Assembly (NCBI GenBank): GCA_020881915.1
Contig: JAJFPB010000011.1
Span: 372,001 to 436,000 of the forward strand
DNA length: 64,000 nt
Reading direction: 5' to 3'
DNA from: Paramyrothecium sp. XJ0827
Lineage: Eukaryota; Ascomycota; Sordariomycetes; Hypocreales; Stachybotryaceae
The position numbers and the translations under genes were made by a program. The notes beneath the pieces are model-generated. The model ran no database searches. It worked only from the letters and a program-made list of their open reading frames with translations, and had not been told where the DNA came from. The first letter of the stretch is position 1, and each line of letters begins with the position of its first letter. This document shows, one piece after another, positions 21,245 to 31,043 of this stretch.

Positions 21245-21595
21245 CGAATGGATCACTAAACTGTGTTATAGTAAAAGCCAGTTTTTAGATTTTCTAAAAG
21301 CTTATATATTAATATTAAGATTATAAAAACTATATATTCTCTTATTTAATTTAAAATCGTAATAGAAAATAACTTTTATAGTATTTTTATAATTTTATTT
21401 ATTTTTAAAAATTAAAAAAACTAAATTAAAACAGTGCGAATAAGATATTCTTTTATATTATTTTAAAATAATTATTTATAATTCCTAGAAATAGTTTATA
21501 AGTTTATTATATGCTAATATATTTTATATCTAAGATATAATTATTTTAATTAAGAATTGGGGTTTTAAAGAATTTTTAAAATCTTTAATTTAAGG
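21245..21595. other. Very AT-rich filler of the pogo-type element
   Basis: About 350 bp of almost pure A/T with no coding capacity, as RIP or long decay produces. It contains ACAGTGCGAATAAG at about 21434, which recurs at about 23990 just right of the element; such CAGTG motifs can be Tc1/mariner ends. Confidence 0.5.
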
Positions 21596-21597
21596 TA

Positions 21598-23903
21598 TCC
21601 CCTTGGCTGTGCTAAGGTGCAGGGGGTGTATCTGCCTCCACATCACCCCTGTCCATGATGTCAGTACATTGAGGAACAAGGAAATCCCTGTCCATAGAAA
21701 AAGCTATGTAACTGATTATGACGATGCTTCCACAATAGACAATGCTGCCGTTACTAGCTATCTGACGATGGAAACAGACAACGATGCCGCCGCTGCCACA
21801 GTGGCCCCGAGGAACGGATTCCTGTTACAACAGACAGACCATAGCCGGCGCGAGCAGGATATTGATAACACATGCCGGCCGGACCACAAGCCAACAAGCC
21901 GTATAGGGTCACATTTTGAACCCCTCGACGTTCCATATCGACCCCTTAAGGTCCGGGACCTTCCAGAGACACCTTTGAAGCTATTCCAGCTTTTCCTACC
22001 CGAATCCCTAGTCAGTCAATGGGTCGATTACACGAATAGCTCTGCCAACGACCCTGAAGACGAGCCGGCCGATGGGAGCCGTCAGAGTCAGTGGTACAAG
22101 ACATCTGTGGCAGAGATATATATCTGGGTAGCTATTACGATATCAATATCTCTATTCAAGGCCCCCGATTCGAAGACTATTGGAAGGTGCCGACAGACGG
22201 GCATTTCGTCCCTAGCTTTCCATGGATTCAATATATGACTTTTGACCGGTTTTTCCTACTAAAGAGACAGCTTCAAATTGACGATCCAGATACGGTCCAC
22301 CATGGAATTCCTCGTCCATATAATAGGGTCAACGAATGGGCCAACCACATCATGAAAGCTGCTATAGCTGCTGTTGAAGTTGGCAGCGATATTGGTGTAG
22401 ATGAGGGCATGGTCAAGTTCGAAGGACGGTCCAAGCCGAAGGTGACGATCCCATCCAAGCCAACGCCCACAGGGATCAAGGTCTGGATCCTAGCTATCCA
22501 AGGCTATATTTTACACTGGATTTGGCATACGCCTGGATCCAAATACGGTCCCGTCGGTGTGGAACGCCCACAGCAAAAGCCCTCAAAAAAACAGCCCTCG
22601 AACAAGCCGTCAGACGAGCCGTCAGATGAAGGCTCTGACGATATGTCTGACGATATGTCTGACGATATGTCCGATATCTCAGAGGGCCCGGGAGACGATG
22701 CCTTAGACGATATTGACGAGGCCCTAGATGACGATAAGGCTCTGAACCCGACCCAAGCTGTCGTTGTTTTCCTACTAAAACAGCTGCCGCCTAATACATA
22801 TCATGTCTTCGTTGACAACCTCTTCTCATCGTCGCAGCTCTTCCGGCAGTTACGACAGCTAGGCATTGGAGCCACAGGCACAGCTCGTACGAATAGTGGC
22901 ATACATAGGGACCTTGTCAAGGCGAAAAAGACGACAATAAGGGCCGGAACCTATGGTCATGGGGCCGTCTCATAGCCAAGGCCACAGCAGATAACAACGT
23001 CCGGATATCTAGAAGATCCTACTGAATTTCCCTACTAATTACTAGATATCTAGGTCAACCAAATCGGCTGGAAGGACAATGCCTTAGTGTTGTTTTTAAC
23101 TACGGTTTACACCGGCCAAGAGATCCTCGAATGTATCCGCCGGCGATCAACAACAACAACAAGGGCTCGAGCCCGCTCAATTAAACGGCTCTTTGGTGCC
23201 GAGCCCATCTTGAAGCTAGATATCCCGTCTGTCGCAGCCGATTATAATAAACTGATGAATGCCGTGGATAGGGCTGATCATCTTCGGTCTAACAGGCATC
23301 TTGACCGTCGTCAGAGACGGGGCCCTGCCCGGGCTCTGACCTGGTCCTTTGTCCTATCTGTGGCTCTGTCTAATAGCTTCATCTTGCAAGCAAGGTCAGC
23401 CAAGCTGGAAGCCGTATAGGGCCCAAAGTCGGTTCCAACAAGCCTTAGTTGACGAGATTTTCCGTACATACGGAAAAGACGGGACATCTAGAGAACGCTA
23501 TCGAGCTGGTAATGAATCCATTCCTATAGCACAACATAATTGGATAGACAGAGAGAAAAGAGCCTGCTGTCTAGCTTATCAGGGCATCCAAATTGGCCCA
23601 AGGTCAAGGAGCTCAACGCAGGCTCGAAAACGCCGTCAAAATGACGCCCCTTTGGCCACATTGGATGCGAATAGCATCAATAGCCGGGCCGGCCCTGAGC
23701 CCCAAAGAAAAAACAGAAGGCAGGAACATGGACTCCACACGGCTGTGACGTATGTAATGTAGCCCTTTGTAATGACGGAAAATGCTGGGACTTCTATCAT
23801 AGGCAAAATTACTAGGCAGACAATGTACCTACATTTTACAGCATTTTAATTGGATCAGATCCATGTCCGATACACCCCCTGCACCTTAGCACAGCCAAGG
23901 GGA
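21598..23903 (+). mobile_element. piggyBac-like element copy A
   Basis: The TIRs TCCCCTTGGCTGTGCTAAGG (continuing through TGCAGGGGGTGTATC) are perfect inverted partners at both ends, about 35 bp each. The element is 2306 bp and is flanked by TA on both sides (21596-21597 and 23904-23905), not by TTAA. The coding part is a broken DDE_Tnp_1_7 transposase closely related to copy C. Confidence 0.85.
21768..23762 (+). pseudogene. piggyBac A transposase, several frameshifts
   Basis: Compared with copy C this gene has a one-base loss followed by a four-base gain near 21806-21836 that restores the frame, then frame breaks near 22158, 22925 and 23395. The catalytic blocks can still be seen: GVDEGMVKFEGRSKPK, VFVDNLFSSSQLFRQLRQL and AADYNKLMNAVDRADHL. 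Between them is an acidic insert with repeated SDDM units (about 22630-22680). It cannot make a full protein. The ATG at 21768 (METDND) matches the start used in copy C. Confidence 0.8.
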
Positions 23904-23967
23904 TAAAAGTAACTGATTCACTCGTCTTACTGATCCACTCGTTATGCATGTACGTTATGCATGTACG

Positions 23968-23990
23968 TTATATATATATATATATATATA
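23968..23990. repeat. (TA)n microsatellite
   Basis: About eleven TA units lie directly right of the pogo-type element, a natural target-rich site for TA-inserting transposons. Confidence 0.9.
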
Positions 23991-24024
23991 CAGTGCGAAT
24001 AAGCTTTTTCTTGATACGCTCATA

Positions 24025-24207
24025 ACGTGCACGATAAGCGAGCGGTCAATCCAAGCGAGTGGTTAACTCGGGTACTTTTTGGAAAGTCCCCTGAAAATTG
24101 TTAACATACCTTAACAATTTTCGGGTAGTTTTTGTATGCATGTTCTGCTATTGAAAATGCCCAAGTGGACCACTCGCTTGTATTGATCGCTCGCTTATCG
24201 TGCACGT
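24025..24207. mobile_element. 183-bp MITE with about 40-bp TIRs and TA duplication
   Basis: The ends are ACGTGCACGATAAGCGAGCG and its inverse (ending CGCTTATCGTGCACGT), each continuing as an imperfect arm of about 40 bp that holds two AAGCGAG boxes. TA flanks both ends (24023-24024 and 24208-24209). The centre has a perfect hairpin, GAAAATTGTTAA / TTAACAATTTTC, around CATACC. The ACGT start and the paired AAGCGA boxes place it with the pogo elements of this window, closest in box shape to P2. Confidence 0.85.
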
Positions 24208-24492
24208 TAAATATTAATAAAATTTAGTAAAATTCTGTCGCCAACTTGAATAAATGAGGGCGTTTCCGCACGGACCAACCATCCCGCGCACACTGTGGAA
24301 TCAATCCAGTTGAGTAGATGCCGACAACTGAACTACTGTGGTTACAGGCAAAAGTTTCCATAGTGGGCCCGGGTCGGCAGGGGTGCCTCAAAGGTCTCCC
24401 TAGAGCTCGATTTTGTAGCTTTTTTAACCGGCTTTTCAACACACACACCACACATCGCACACTAGCATCATCGTCAGCGCCTCACGCATCCA

Positions 24493-24639
24493 ATGGAGCA
24501 GCTTGAAGCTATTCAGAATCAGCTCCGGCACCTTGAGAAGCAGCAGGAGGAAATTCTGGCCCGTTTAGCCCACGAGAGCCCTGAAAACCCCCCCCAAGAG
24601 CCCACCGAGCCGGAGCCGCCTAGAACGCCTACCTCCTAG
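24493..24639 (+). pseudogene. gag-like N-terminal fragment
   Basis: The frame starts MEQLEAIQNQLRHLEKQQEE and continues ILARLAHESPENPPQEPTEP. A short coiled coil followed by a Pro/Glu-rich segment is typical of the start of fungal Ty3/gypsy Gag proteins. It is cut at 24632 by element E1, whose end supplies the TAG stop. No Gag core, protease or reverse transcriptase follows on the other side of E1. Confidence 0.45.
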
Positions 24640-25562
24640 ACAGTTCAAAGGCGTAATGCTCGTACCACTCCCCACACCACCCCTGTCAAATGCGTCATGA
24701 CATTGAGATACAACAAAATCCTAGGCCACCAAAATAGCTATGTATCCGATTTTTCCACCTCTGCAACAACAGACAACAACGCCGCAATAGCTATCCGACG
24801 ATGGAAACCGCAGACGATGCTGCAGCCGCCACCGTTGGCCTTGACCAACGGGTTCCGGTTACTACTGACCATAGTAGGCGGGAGCAAGCTGCAGATAACA
24901 CTTGCAGGCCCGAATTTGACCCTACGACACGGTCAGGGACGCATTTTGAACCGCTCAACGTTCCGGAACGCCCCCTGTTGTCCATCCGCTTCCACCAACG
25001 CCGCTGAAGCTTTTCCAGCTATTTCTGCCCGAGACGACGGTCCAGCGATGGGTTGACTATACCAATGACCCTAGGAACGCCCCGGCTCCTTCCTCAAGGC
25101 CCGGGAGCCGTCAAAGACACTGGAAACCGACATTTGTTGCGGAGATCTATGTCTGGATAGGCATCTTGATATATGTCCTTACATAAGGAAATTCGCTACG
25201 AGCACCCACGCCCTTCTCACAGCATCATCATGTCAATAGAGGGAAAAAATCCCGTTGTCTGAGCTGTCAGGGCGTCCAAATAGGCCCTAGGTCCCGAAGT
25301 GCTCAACGCCCTCAAAATCGTCAGGCCTTAGGGCAGCTAGATAAAAATACCCTCAATAGACAAGCCGGGGGCCCGAAGACGGGTACAACGACCCTATGGG
25401 GCTGTGACGTATGAAATGTAGCTATTTGTAAAAAACCAGAATGCTCGTACTTCTATCATAGGCAAAATTACTAGGGATTCGATGTCACAGGATTTTCCAC
25501 GGATTTAATTGGATCAGATCCATGTCCGTTACATGTATTACGCCTTTGAACTGTCTAGGAGA
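24632..25562 (+). mobile_element. Short piggyBac derivative E1 (931 bp)
   Basis: The 25-bp TIRs begin CTCCTAGACAGTTCAAAGGC at both ends. The interior keeps the start of a piggyBac-like transposase (24801 on: METADDAAAATVGLDQRVPV, EFDPTTRSGTHFEPLNVPER), a broken stretch with WVDYTND and HWKPTFVAEIYVWIGI, then jumps directly to the C-terminal Cys-rich end (CLSCQGVQIGPRS, GCDV, CKKPECSYFYHRQNY). The whole catalytic DDD core is deleted, so it is non-autonomous. Flanks are TA on the left and TG on the right. A 98-99% identical copy (E2) lies at 61088-62025 in inverse orientation. Confidence 0.85.
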
Positions 25563-26191
25563 TGAGCATGGGATTTTATCCTTCAACGGATCGACGGTAA
25601 AGTCAACGATGAAAAGAAGTATACAGTCCCAGCTCACCAAGGCCGGATCTACAAAGTCTGGCTGAGAACGTTGATAATATCGCTACCCAGAAGAGACTTT
25701 CGCATGACACAAAGGTTTCCCAGCAAAATTTCACAGGGCGGAAACCTCCGTAGTGTTGGACTGTTACGAGTGGATGTTCACTCAAAGATGGAACATGCAA
25801 TCGCTGCCTTAACGGAAGGAGTTTTCGAGGCTTTGAGCCCAGACGAGTCTCGTACACTACTCGGTTGGGGGAACGATTGCAGTCAACATCTTCTAAAGTT
25901 TGTCTTTGCAGCGGTGTCAACAAAATAACCCTTCCTAGTGCTGCATATGCGAGATGGTGGCGTCAACACCGCTGCGTGAGTCTCTCCTTTTCGCTCGGTC
26001 GTCGATGTTTCGCCCATATAGATTTTCCCACGGAACTTGGCTATTCTTATTGCGTCCTGTCGAAATTGGACAGCCACGTAGTTGATTATATATTGGGCAG
26101 GTGTCCATCTGCTTCCGAGCTCAACTTTCACCCCGGTTGGCTGACACTTGATTTCACACCTACCTGAATCCCTTGTGGCCATATCCAAGCC
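25563..26191. other. Gap with an unrecognised open frame
   Basis: The plus frame 25587-25928 reads RIDGKVNDEKKYTVPAHQGR and later HSKMEHAIAALTEGVFEALS, ending at a TAA. It has no proper start and I cannot assign it. A 101-codon minus frame (26188-25883) is also unrecognised. One of the two may be a decayed exon. Confidence 0.3.
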
Positions 26192-27231
26192 ATGAACTAC
26201 TTTTTAATTTGCTTGATATACCTCCTTAGTGGCATCTCCGGCCACCTACATGATGTCCTTGTGTCCGGGTCTAAGGTCTCACGCAGAAGAACAACTGGTT
26301 GGTCACTTGACATAACATGCATCTTATATCTTGTCCTCACCAATAACAATCAGATTTGGCTGCTTGTGGGTCTCAAAGTTGTCCCAAGTTCACGTATAAT
26401 GAGCTCTGGGAGTTGGAGACTAAATTCTGGGATAATTTCATGTATCCGGCCAACCTCGAGCAAGCCAAGACAATTAACTCGACCCTTTTTGCAGAAAATG
26501 TAAGACATGGAGCCTTTGGGTATGGCTACCGAGCGCTAATACCCTGGCAGGTGCAAGGCCGCGTCGATATCACTCGCAATTTCCCCGGACGTGAGCTCAA
26601 CACCGAATATCTTTTCGGCCTCTTCACCGATCCAAACTCAATCGCTCTTCTCAACCTACCAGTGTCGTACGAAATTACCGAGTTTACAGCAAATGATTAT
26701 ATTGCAGCTGCCACCACAGTTGTGATGTTCAACTCGAGTTTCTTTGAAATGATGGTTCCCGTAACGATCGAAACCTTCATTGCATGGAATGACCGGCGGG
26801 AAATTTCGCAGTACGACTCATCATTTCGGTGGTTCGGCTTTCTCCTCGACACACTTATTGCCGCTGCCGCTAGAAAGCTCGGCGCCCCAAGTCGTACTGA
26901 GGCAATCACCGCCCTCGCCTACACACTAGCCACCGGTATTTGCCAAGTGCATGATAAGTATTGCACCGGAGCAAGCAAGCAGTACGGAGACAATGCAGAA
27001 TGTATGAATTTTCTCACTGGGGATATTCGATTTGGTCAGGACTACGAATTGGGCCGAAACACGTTGCTGTGTAGGTCGGTACACCAGCAAATGATGCAGT
27101 ATCGGCCCGAAGTCCACTGCCCGCACATCGGGCCTTCTGGAGGAGGAATGTGCGTCGACGACCAGACCTACGAGGAGAAGGTCCTGGAAAAATATTTCAC
27201 GAACGCTCCGTTTGTCAGTGGTACGTCCTAA
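26192..27231 (+). CDS. Probable secreted NTF2/SnoaL-like protein with Cys-rich tail
   Basis: The main frame runs from about 26354 to TAA 27229-27231. A 51-nt intron at 26500-26550 (GTAAGA...GCTAAT...GGCAG) interrupts NSTLFAENV/QGRVDITRNF; it keeps the frame, so it can be missed. The N-terminus is probably supplied by ATG 26192 (MNYFLICLIYLL, a good signal peptide core) across a second intron ending near CAATCAG 26353; its donor is uncertain. The central part (ELETKFWDNFMYPANLEQAK to FIAWNDRREISQYDSSFRWF) has the helix-strand pattern of NTF2/SnoaL-like folds. The tail carries regularly spaced Cys and His (YCTGASKQYG, CRSVHQQMMQYRPEVHCPHI). Role unknown. Confidence 0.55.
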
Positions 27232-27775
27232 GAGGATATGAGCAGAATCTTAAACTTGCCAAAGCTGAAGGTAAGGAGGGTTGAAATCAAAGGACAACCC
27301 TAACTAGAGGAAGGAGCTCCTCGGTAGTACTAGCGTCAATGACTTTACCTTCGAGTTGACTTTCGCAGGCTTTGAGTCATGTGGCCCGTACCTGACTATC
27401 ACCAAAACTTGTACTGTACAACTTGAAGCTGACATTTGAAAGCTTTGGTGGCCTGTACCGGATTGGTGGATGGAGATATGGCCCTGATTTCCTGAATCTG
27501 TCACTCCCTCGGCCATGGTTTTCCCATCCCCTTGACTGCGCGAAGCCTCAGATGTTGTAACGGACTGGGATCTTGACCAATTGGAACCGGGTAAAATCTA
27601 GATACATCGAAGCTCTAGTAAATTGGCTGATGGTAGATGTACCAGCATTTTCCTTCGTTACATAGGGGTACATCGCATGTCAGACAACCATCTTCCGTCT
27701 GCTTGATATTCAAGCCCTCCGGTGGCTCCGGCTCAACGATATCGTCAGGGCCCGGCCTGTTGAAGCTATTTACAT

Positions 27776-29827
27776 CTAACGGCTCCAGGGCCCGGCGTTT
27801 TCTAGCATTTTGAAAGCTCTGTGTTCGAGGGGAAATTCGAATGCCTTGACAGCCCTTGCAACGATCCCTTTTTCCTCTGGGACCAAAATTATGCTGCCAG
27901 ACAGGCGTAAATTCGTCCCCAGCTCGATAGCGTTTCCTTGATGGAGCTGTCTGACGATAGCTATCATAGTAATACTCACATAGGGCGTCAGAAATCCGGT
28001 CCTGCCACTCACTAAGTGTCTTAGAGGGCTCAAAGGCCGGCTGCCCGTCCGTTGTAAAATGAAGCTATTACAAATAGCTGTCTTAAGCAAAAAGGACCAA
28101 GCAAGAGCCCGGGCAGGGCCCCGTCTCTGACGATGCTTTGTCTTCATATTTGCTCGAAGATGATCACCTCTATCTACTGCATTCATATATAAATTATAGT
28201 CAGCAGCTATCAACGGCACGGATACTTCCTTGATGCCCTCGTCACCGAAAAACTGTTGAATTGGGCGTGAATATGGCTGCCCACCTTTAGGGCGTTTTCT
28301 AAGGCAGACAGCGGTTTCAGAGCCGTCATAAACAGTGGTCAGAAACAACACTAAGGCATTGTCCTTCCATGCGATTTGGTTGACCTGAAAGACGGTCAGT
28401 AATGCATTTCCCTAGGGCCCGGCTTCCTAGGGCTTCCTACCTTATTATCCGGCGTGGGCCAGCTCTCGAGCCGGCCCCAAGGCCACATCTGTTGTCCTTT
28501 TCTATCGTTGTCCTTGAATTTGACTATCTCACGATAGATCCCACAGTTCGTACGGCATGTGCCGGTGGCCCCTATCCCCAGCTGCCTCAGAGCTTTGAAT
28601 AGGTCCGGGGACGAGAAAAGGTTATCTATATAGATATGGTACGTCTCCCTAGGTAGCCGATTTACTAGGGCAACAACGACAGCTTGGGTAGGGTTCAAAG
28701 CCGGCGGCTTGTTTGATGATCTGTCTAATAGCTTGACCTTCGGGCCCTTACGGGCCTCGATGCCGACAGGCCCGTATTGGGTGCCGGGCCTATGCCAAAT
28801 CCACTGTAATATATATCCCTTGACAGCTAGGACCCAGATCTTGAGCCCTGTGGGCGTGGGCTTCGTCTTAATCGTCACAGTCTGGCTGGACCTCCCTTGG
28901 AAGCCCTGCATAGCTTCATCGACGCCAATGATGCTGCCGACGATGACGATGCTGAGGGCGGCTTCCATCAGGACAAGGGCCCATTCGTTGACCTTATTGT
29001 ACGGGCCCGGCACCCCTATTTCTATGTTATCTGGATCATGAATTCGAAGCCGGTTTTTCAGTAGGATAAACCGATCATATGACATATATCGTGATATTCG
29101 GTGGGGGAGATATTGCTGCCGCCTTTTGGCTCCTTCCAATAGCTGGAGAGCTGTTTTTCTGGGTGTCTGTCCATATAGATAGTCATAGCTATCCATATAT
29201 ATATCTCTTGAACGGAGGTCGGTTTCCACCGTCTCTGACGGCTAGATTTCTTCAAGGCCGGATCATTAGGATCAGCAGCGGTCCGATCATTATTGGTATA
29301 TTTGACCCATTTTGCAACGAGCCAAATAGGTAGGAAATGCTGGAATAGCTTCAACGGGGTCTCAGGGAGCTGTCGGACTTGGAAGGGGCGTTCAGGGACT
29401 TGGAAAGGCTCGAATTCGGTGCCTACAGCGTCCAGGGGTCAATTTCCGGTCTTTGTGTGCTATCGTGGGCTTGTTCCGGCCGGCTCTTGTTCATCGTAAT
29501 TGGAAGCTCAACACCACCTTCGTCAGCAGCTTCAATATCGTCAGCAGCTTCAATATCATCAGCAGCTTCAATATCGTCAGCAGCTTCAATATCGTCAGCA
29601 GCTTCAACATCGTCAGCAGCTTCAACATCGTCAGCAGCTTCAACGGCAGCAGCGGCAGCAACAGCTTGCTGCCGGGCCCGGCGTGGCGGCCCTCGCCTTG
29701 GTCCGTTGGAAATAGCTTCAGCAGAGGCAGCAGCGGCATCGTCATGCCGGGCCCGGCCCCGACGGCTCTGCCGCTGACTTTTCGATCTTGTGTCAGGCAT
29801 TGAGGTATCGTAGGAAGCGGCGTACAT
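27776..29827 (-). pseudogene. piggyBac B transposase, frameshifted
   Basis: The start is MYAASYDTSMPDTRSKSQR (29827), with a repeat-coded acidic region, then a frameshift near 29430. FLPIWLVAKWVKYTNNDRTA follows in another frame. The catalytic part (29229-28396) contains SIIGVDEAMQGFQGRSSQTV, IYIDNLFSSPDLFKALRQL and, after a 56-nt intron (28440-28385, GTAGGA...TACTGAC...TTTCAG), IAADYNLYMNAVDRGDHLRA, so all three Asp blocks survive. The C-terminal Cys-rich domain of copies C and D is degraded here. The intron position equals that in C and D. Confidence 0.75.
29518..29655 (-). repeat. 18-bp tandem repeat coding for EAADDI units
   Basis: About eight head-to-tail copies of CGTCAGCAGCTTCAATAT (plus strand) lie inside the N-terminal coding region of piggyBac B. 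On the minus strand they read EAADDV or EAADDI. The left copies read DDI and the right copies DDV, so the array grew in blocks. There are no spacers, so it is not a CRISPR array. Confidence 0.95.
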
Positions 29828-30065
29828 AGTAAATTAGGTGGGGCAGGGCTAGGAAGTTACTTTATGTACCGACATCATGACTAAGATATTGTGGGGATCG
29901 TTACATCATCTGAGGCTTCGCGCAGTCAAGGGGATAGGGTTTTTCCAATGCTGTCACGCAAATGCGGAGGGGCCTAGTATTGTGTCGCTATTAAGAAAAC
30001 TTTACTTCAAGTGAAAGCGCAAACATCCCTAAGCGGCAATAGTATCATAGTCTAGCCAAGATGAC

Positions 30066-31035
30066 CAGGGTAGGGAATCAATCCATCCACGTCAATATCC
30101 GGCTTCGTGGATTGAATTGACGGCTTACTCAGCAGAGTGCTCGTGGATTGATGTCCATAATATTGAACTCGTGGAAGACCCCTGTCACATTAGCTCGGAT
30201 TTCCTAATCGGGTAATTCATGAACCTATCGCCGAAACTTCTATTGCCTTACTACTGGTGCTTCTACAAACAAGCCCGTCCAACAGCCTCCTCTAATGCTG
30301 TATCGTCAAGCAGTATGCTATTAGTATCTTCGATTATCCCGGCGCGTAACCAAGATCGCTGCGTTTGGATCAGTCCAATTGTCCCAGCGTCTAAGCGATT
30401 TCGGAGGGGCGTGATCATCAACCCAGTGGCGGAGAACCGTCTCTCGCACTGAGCTCATCGCCGACACTGTCATGACGTCGAGGAATCCCAACCCTGTAAT
30501 CCCATACCCTTGATAGGGTATCATTGTCGCGCTCGACCAGCGTGAATCCTTCCAGACGCGGAAGATCCTCCACTCCTCATCACTTGTGAGTGCCCAAGTA
30601 GAAGGTTGGAGGACTTCGGGGTCCGGATCCAGAGCAGGCCGAAGGACCTCGGTATGCCGCTCGTGGTTGGTCGGTAGTTTAGGGTCTAAGTCCGCCATCT
30701 CGAAATTGAAGGTTCAATGGCTGTACGAACCGAGTAAATGGGGAACCTTCGCGTTCAGGCATTATAGCGTGTCACGACGTGTCAAAACGGGGCCGAGATA
30801 TTGCCTGATTAGATGTGTTAGTGTTTGGGTAGAGATATATGGTATATAATAACGAAATATATCGGGACATCCTACGCCTGACTAGCGTCCACGTCAATCC
30901 ACATCTCAATCCACGAGCCCCTATCGGTGGATGGATGGATTACATAACAACATGTCTCGTGGATTGACGTTGACGTGGATTGAAGTCAACATATTGATCA
31001 ATACCGTGGAAGTCGTGGATTGATTCCCTACCCTG
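30066..31035 (-). mobile_element. 970-bp hAT deletion derivative with exact 8-bp target duplication
   Basis: The TIR CAGGGTAGGGAATCAATCCA and its inverse end exactly at 30066 and 31035. The flanking AAGATGAC occurs at 30058-30065 and 31036-31043, a perfect 8-bp duplication as hAT transposases make. Both subterminal regions carry several GTGGATTGA boxes in either orientation, typical hAT binding sites. The interior holds only the C-terminal part of a transposase, so the element is non-autonomous. Confidence 0.9.
30263..30698 (-). pseudogene. hAT transposase C-terminal remnant inside the 970-bp element
   Basis: The frame 30698-30321 starts MADLDPKLPTNHERHTEVL and reaches GFLDVMTVSAMSS. A slip near 30440 then leads into RRFSATGLMITPLRNRLDAG, RSWLRAGIIEDTNSILLDD and a stop at 30263. 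Together these are the hAT dimerisation domain. The rest of the enzyme is missing. The ATG at 30698 is probably chance. Confidence 0.7.
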
Positions 31036-31043
31036 AAGATGAC

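Larger units (their letters stand above)
21214..23955 (+). mobile_element. Non-autonomous pogo-type element carrying piggyBac A
   Basis: The left TIR starts ACGTAAATGCATAACGAG after TA (21212-21213). The right TIR ends TTATGCATGTACGT at 23955 and is followed by TA (23956-23957). The TIR boxes match the right end of pogo copy P3 (57028-57068), so P3-type transposase is the likely driver. Between the TIRs are only an AT-rich filler and piggyBac A; without A the element would be about 440 bp. It lies inside the C-terminal coding region of MULE-2. Confidence 0.7.
27527..29934 (-). mobile_element. piggyBac-like element copy B
   Basis: The TIRs TCCCCTTGACTGCGCGAAGC (continuing CTCAGATG) lie at both ends. 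The element is 2408 bp, flanked by CA on the left (27525-27526) and TA on the right (29935-29936). It codes on the minus strand for a diverged, broken transposase of a different subfamily from A, C and D. Confidence 0.8.

Noticed and set aside
29518..29655. CRISPR-like regular repeats
   Set aside because: Units are head to tail without spacers, are imperfect, and lie in a transposase gene of a eukaryote.
29500..29715. Plus-strand Gln-rich and Ser/Ile-rich frames through the 18-bp repeats
   Set aside because: They are shadows of a tandem repeat that codes EAADDI on the minus strand within the piggyBac B transposase; every frame stays open in such a repeat.
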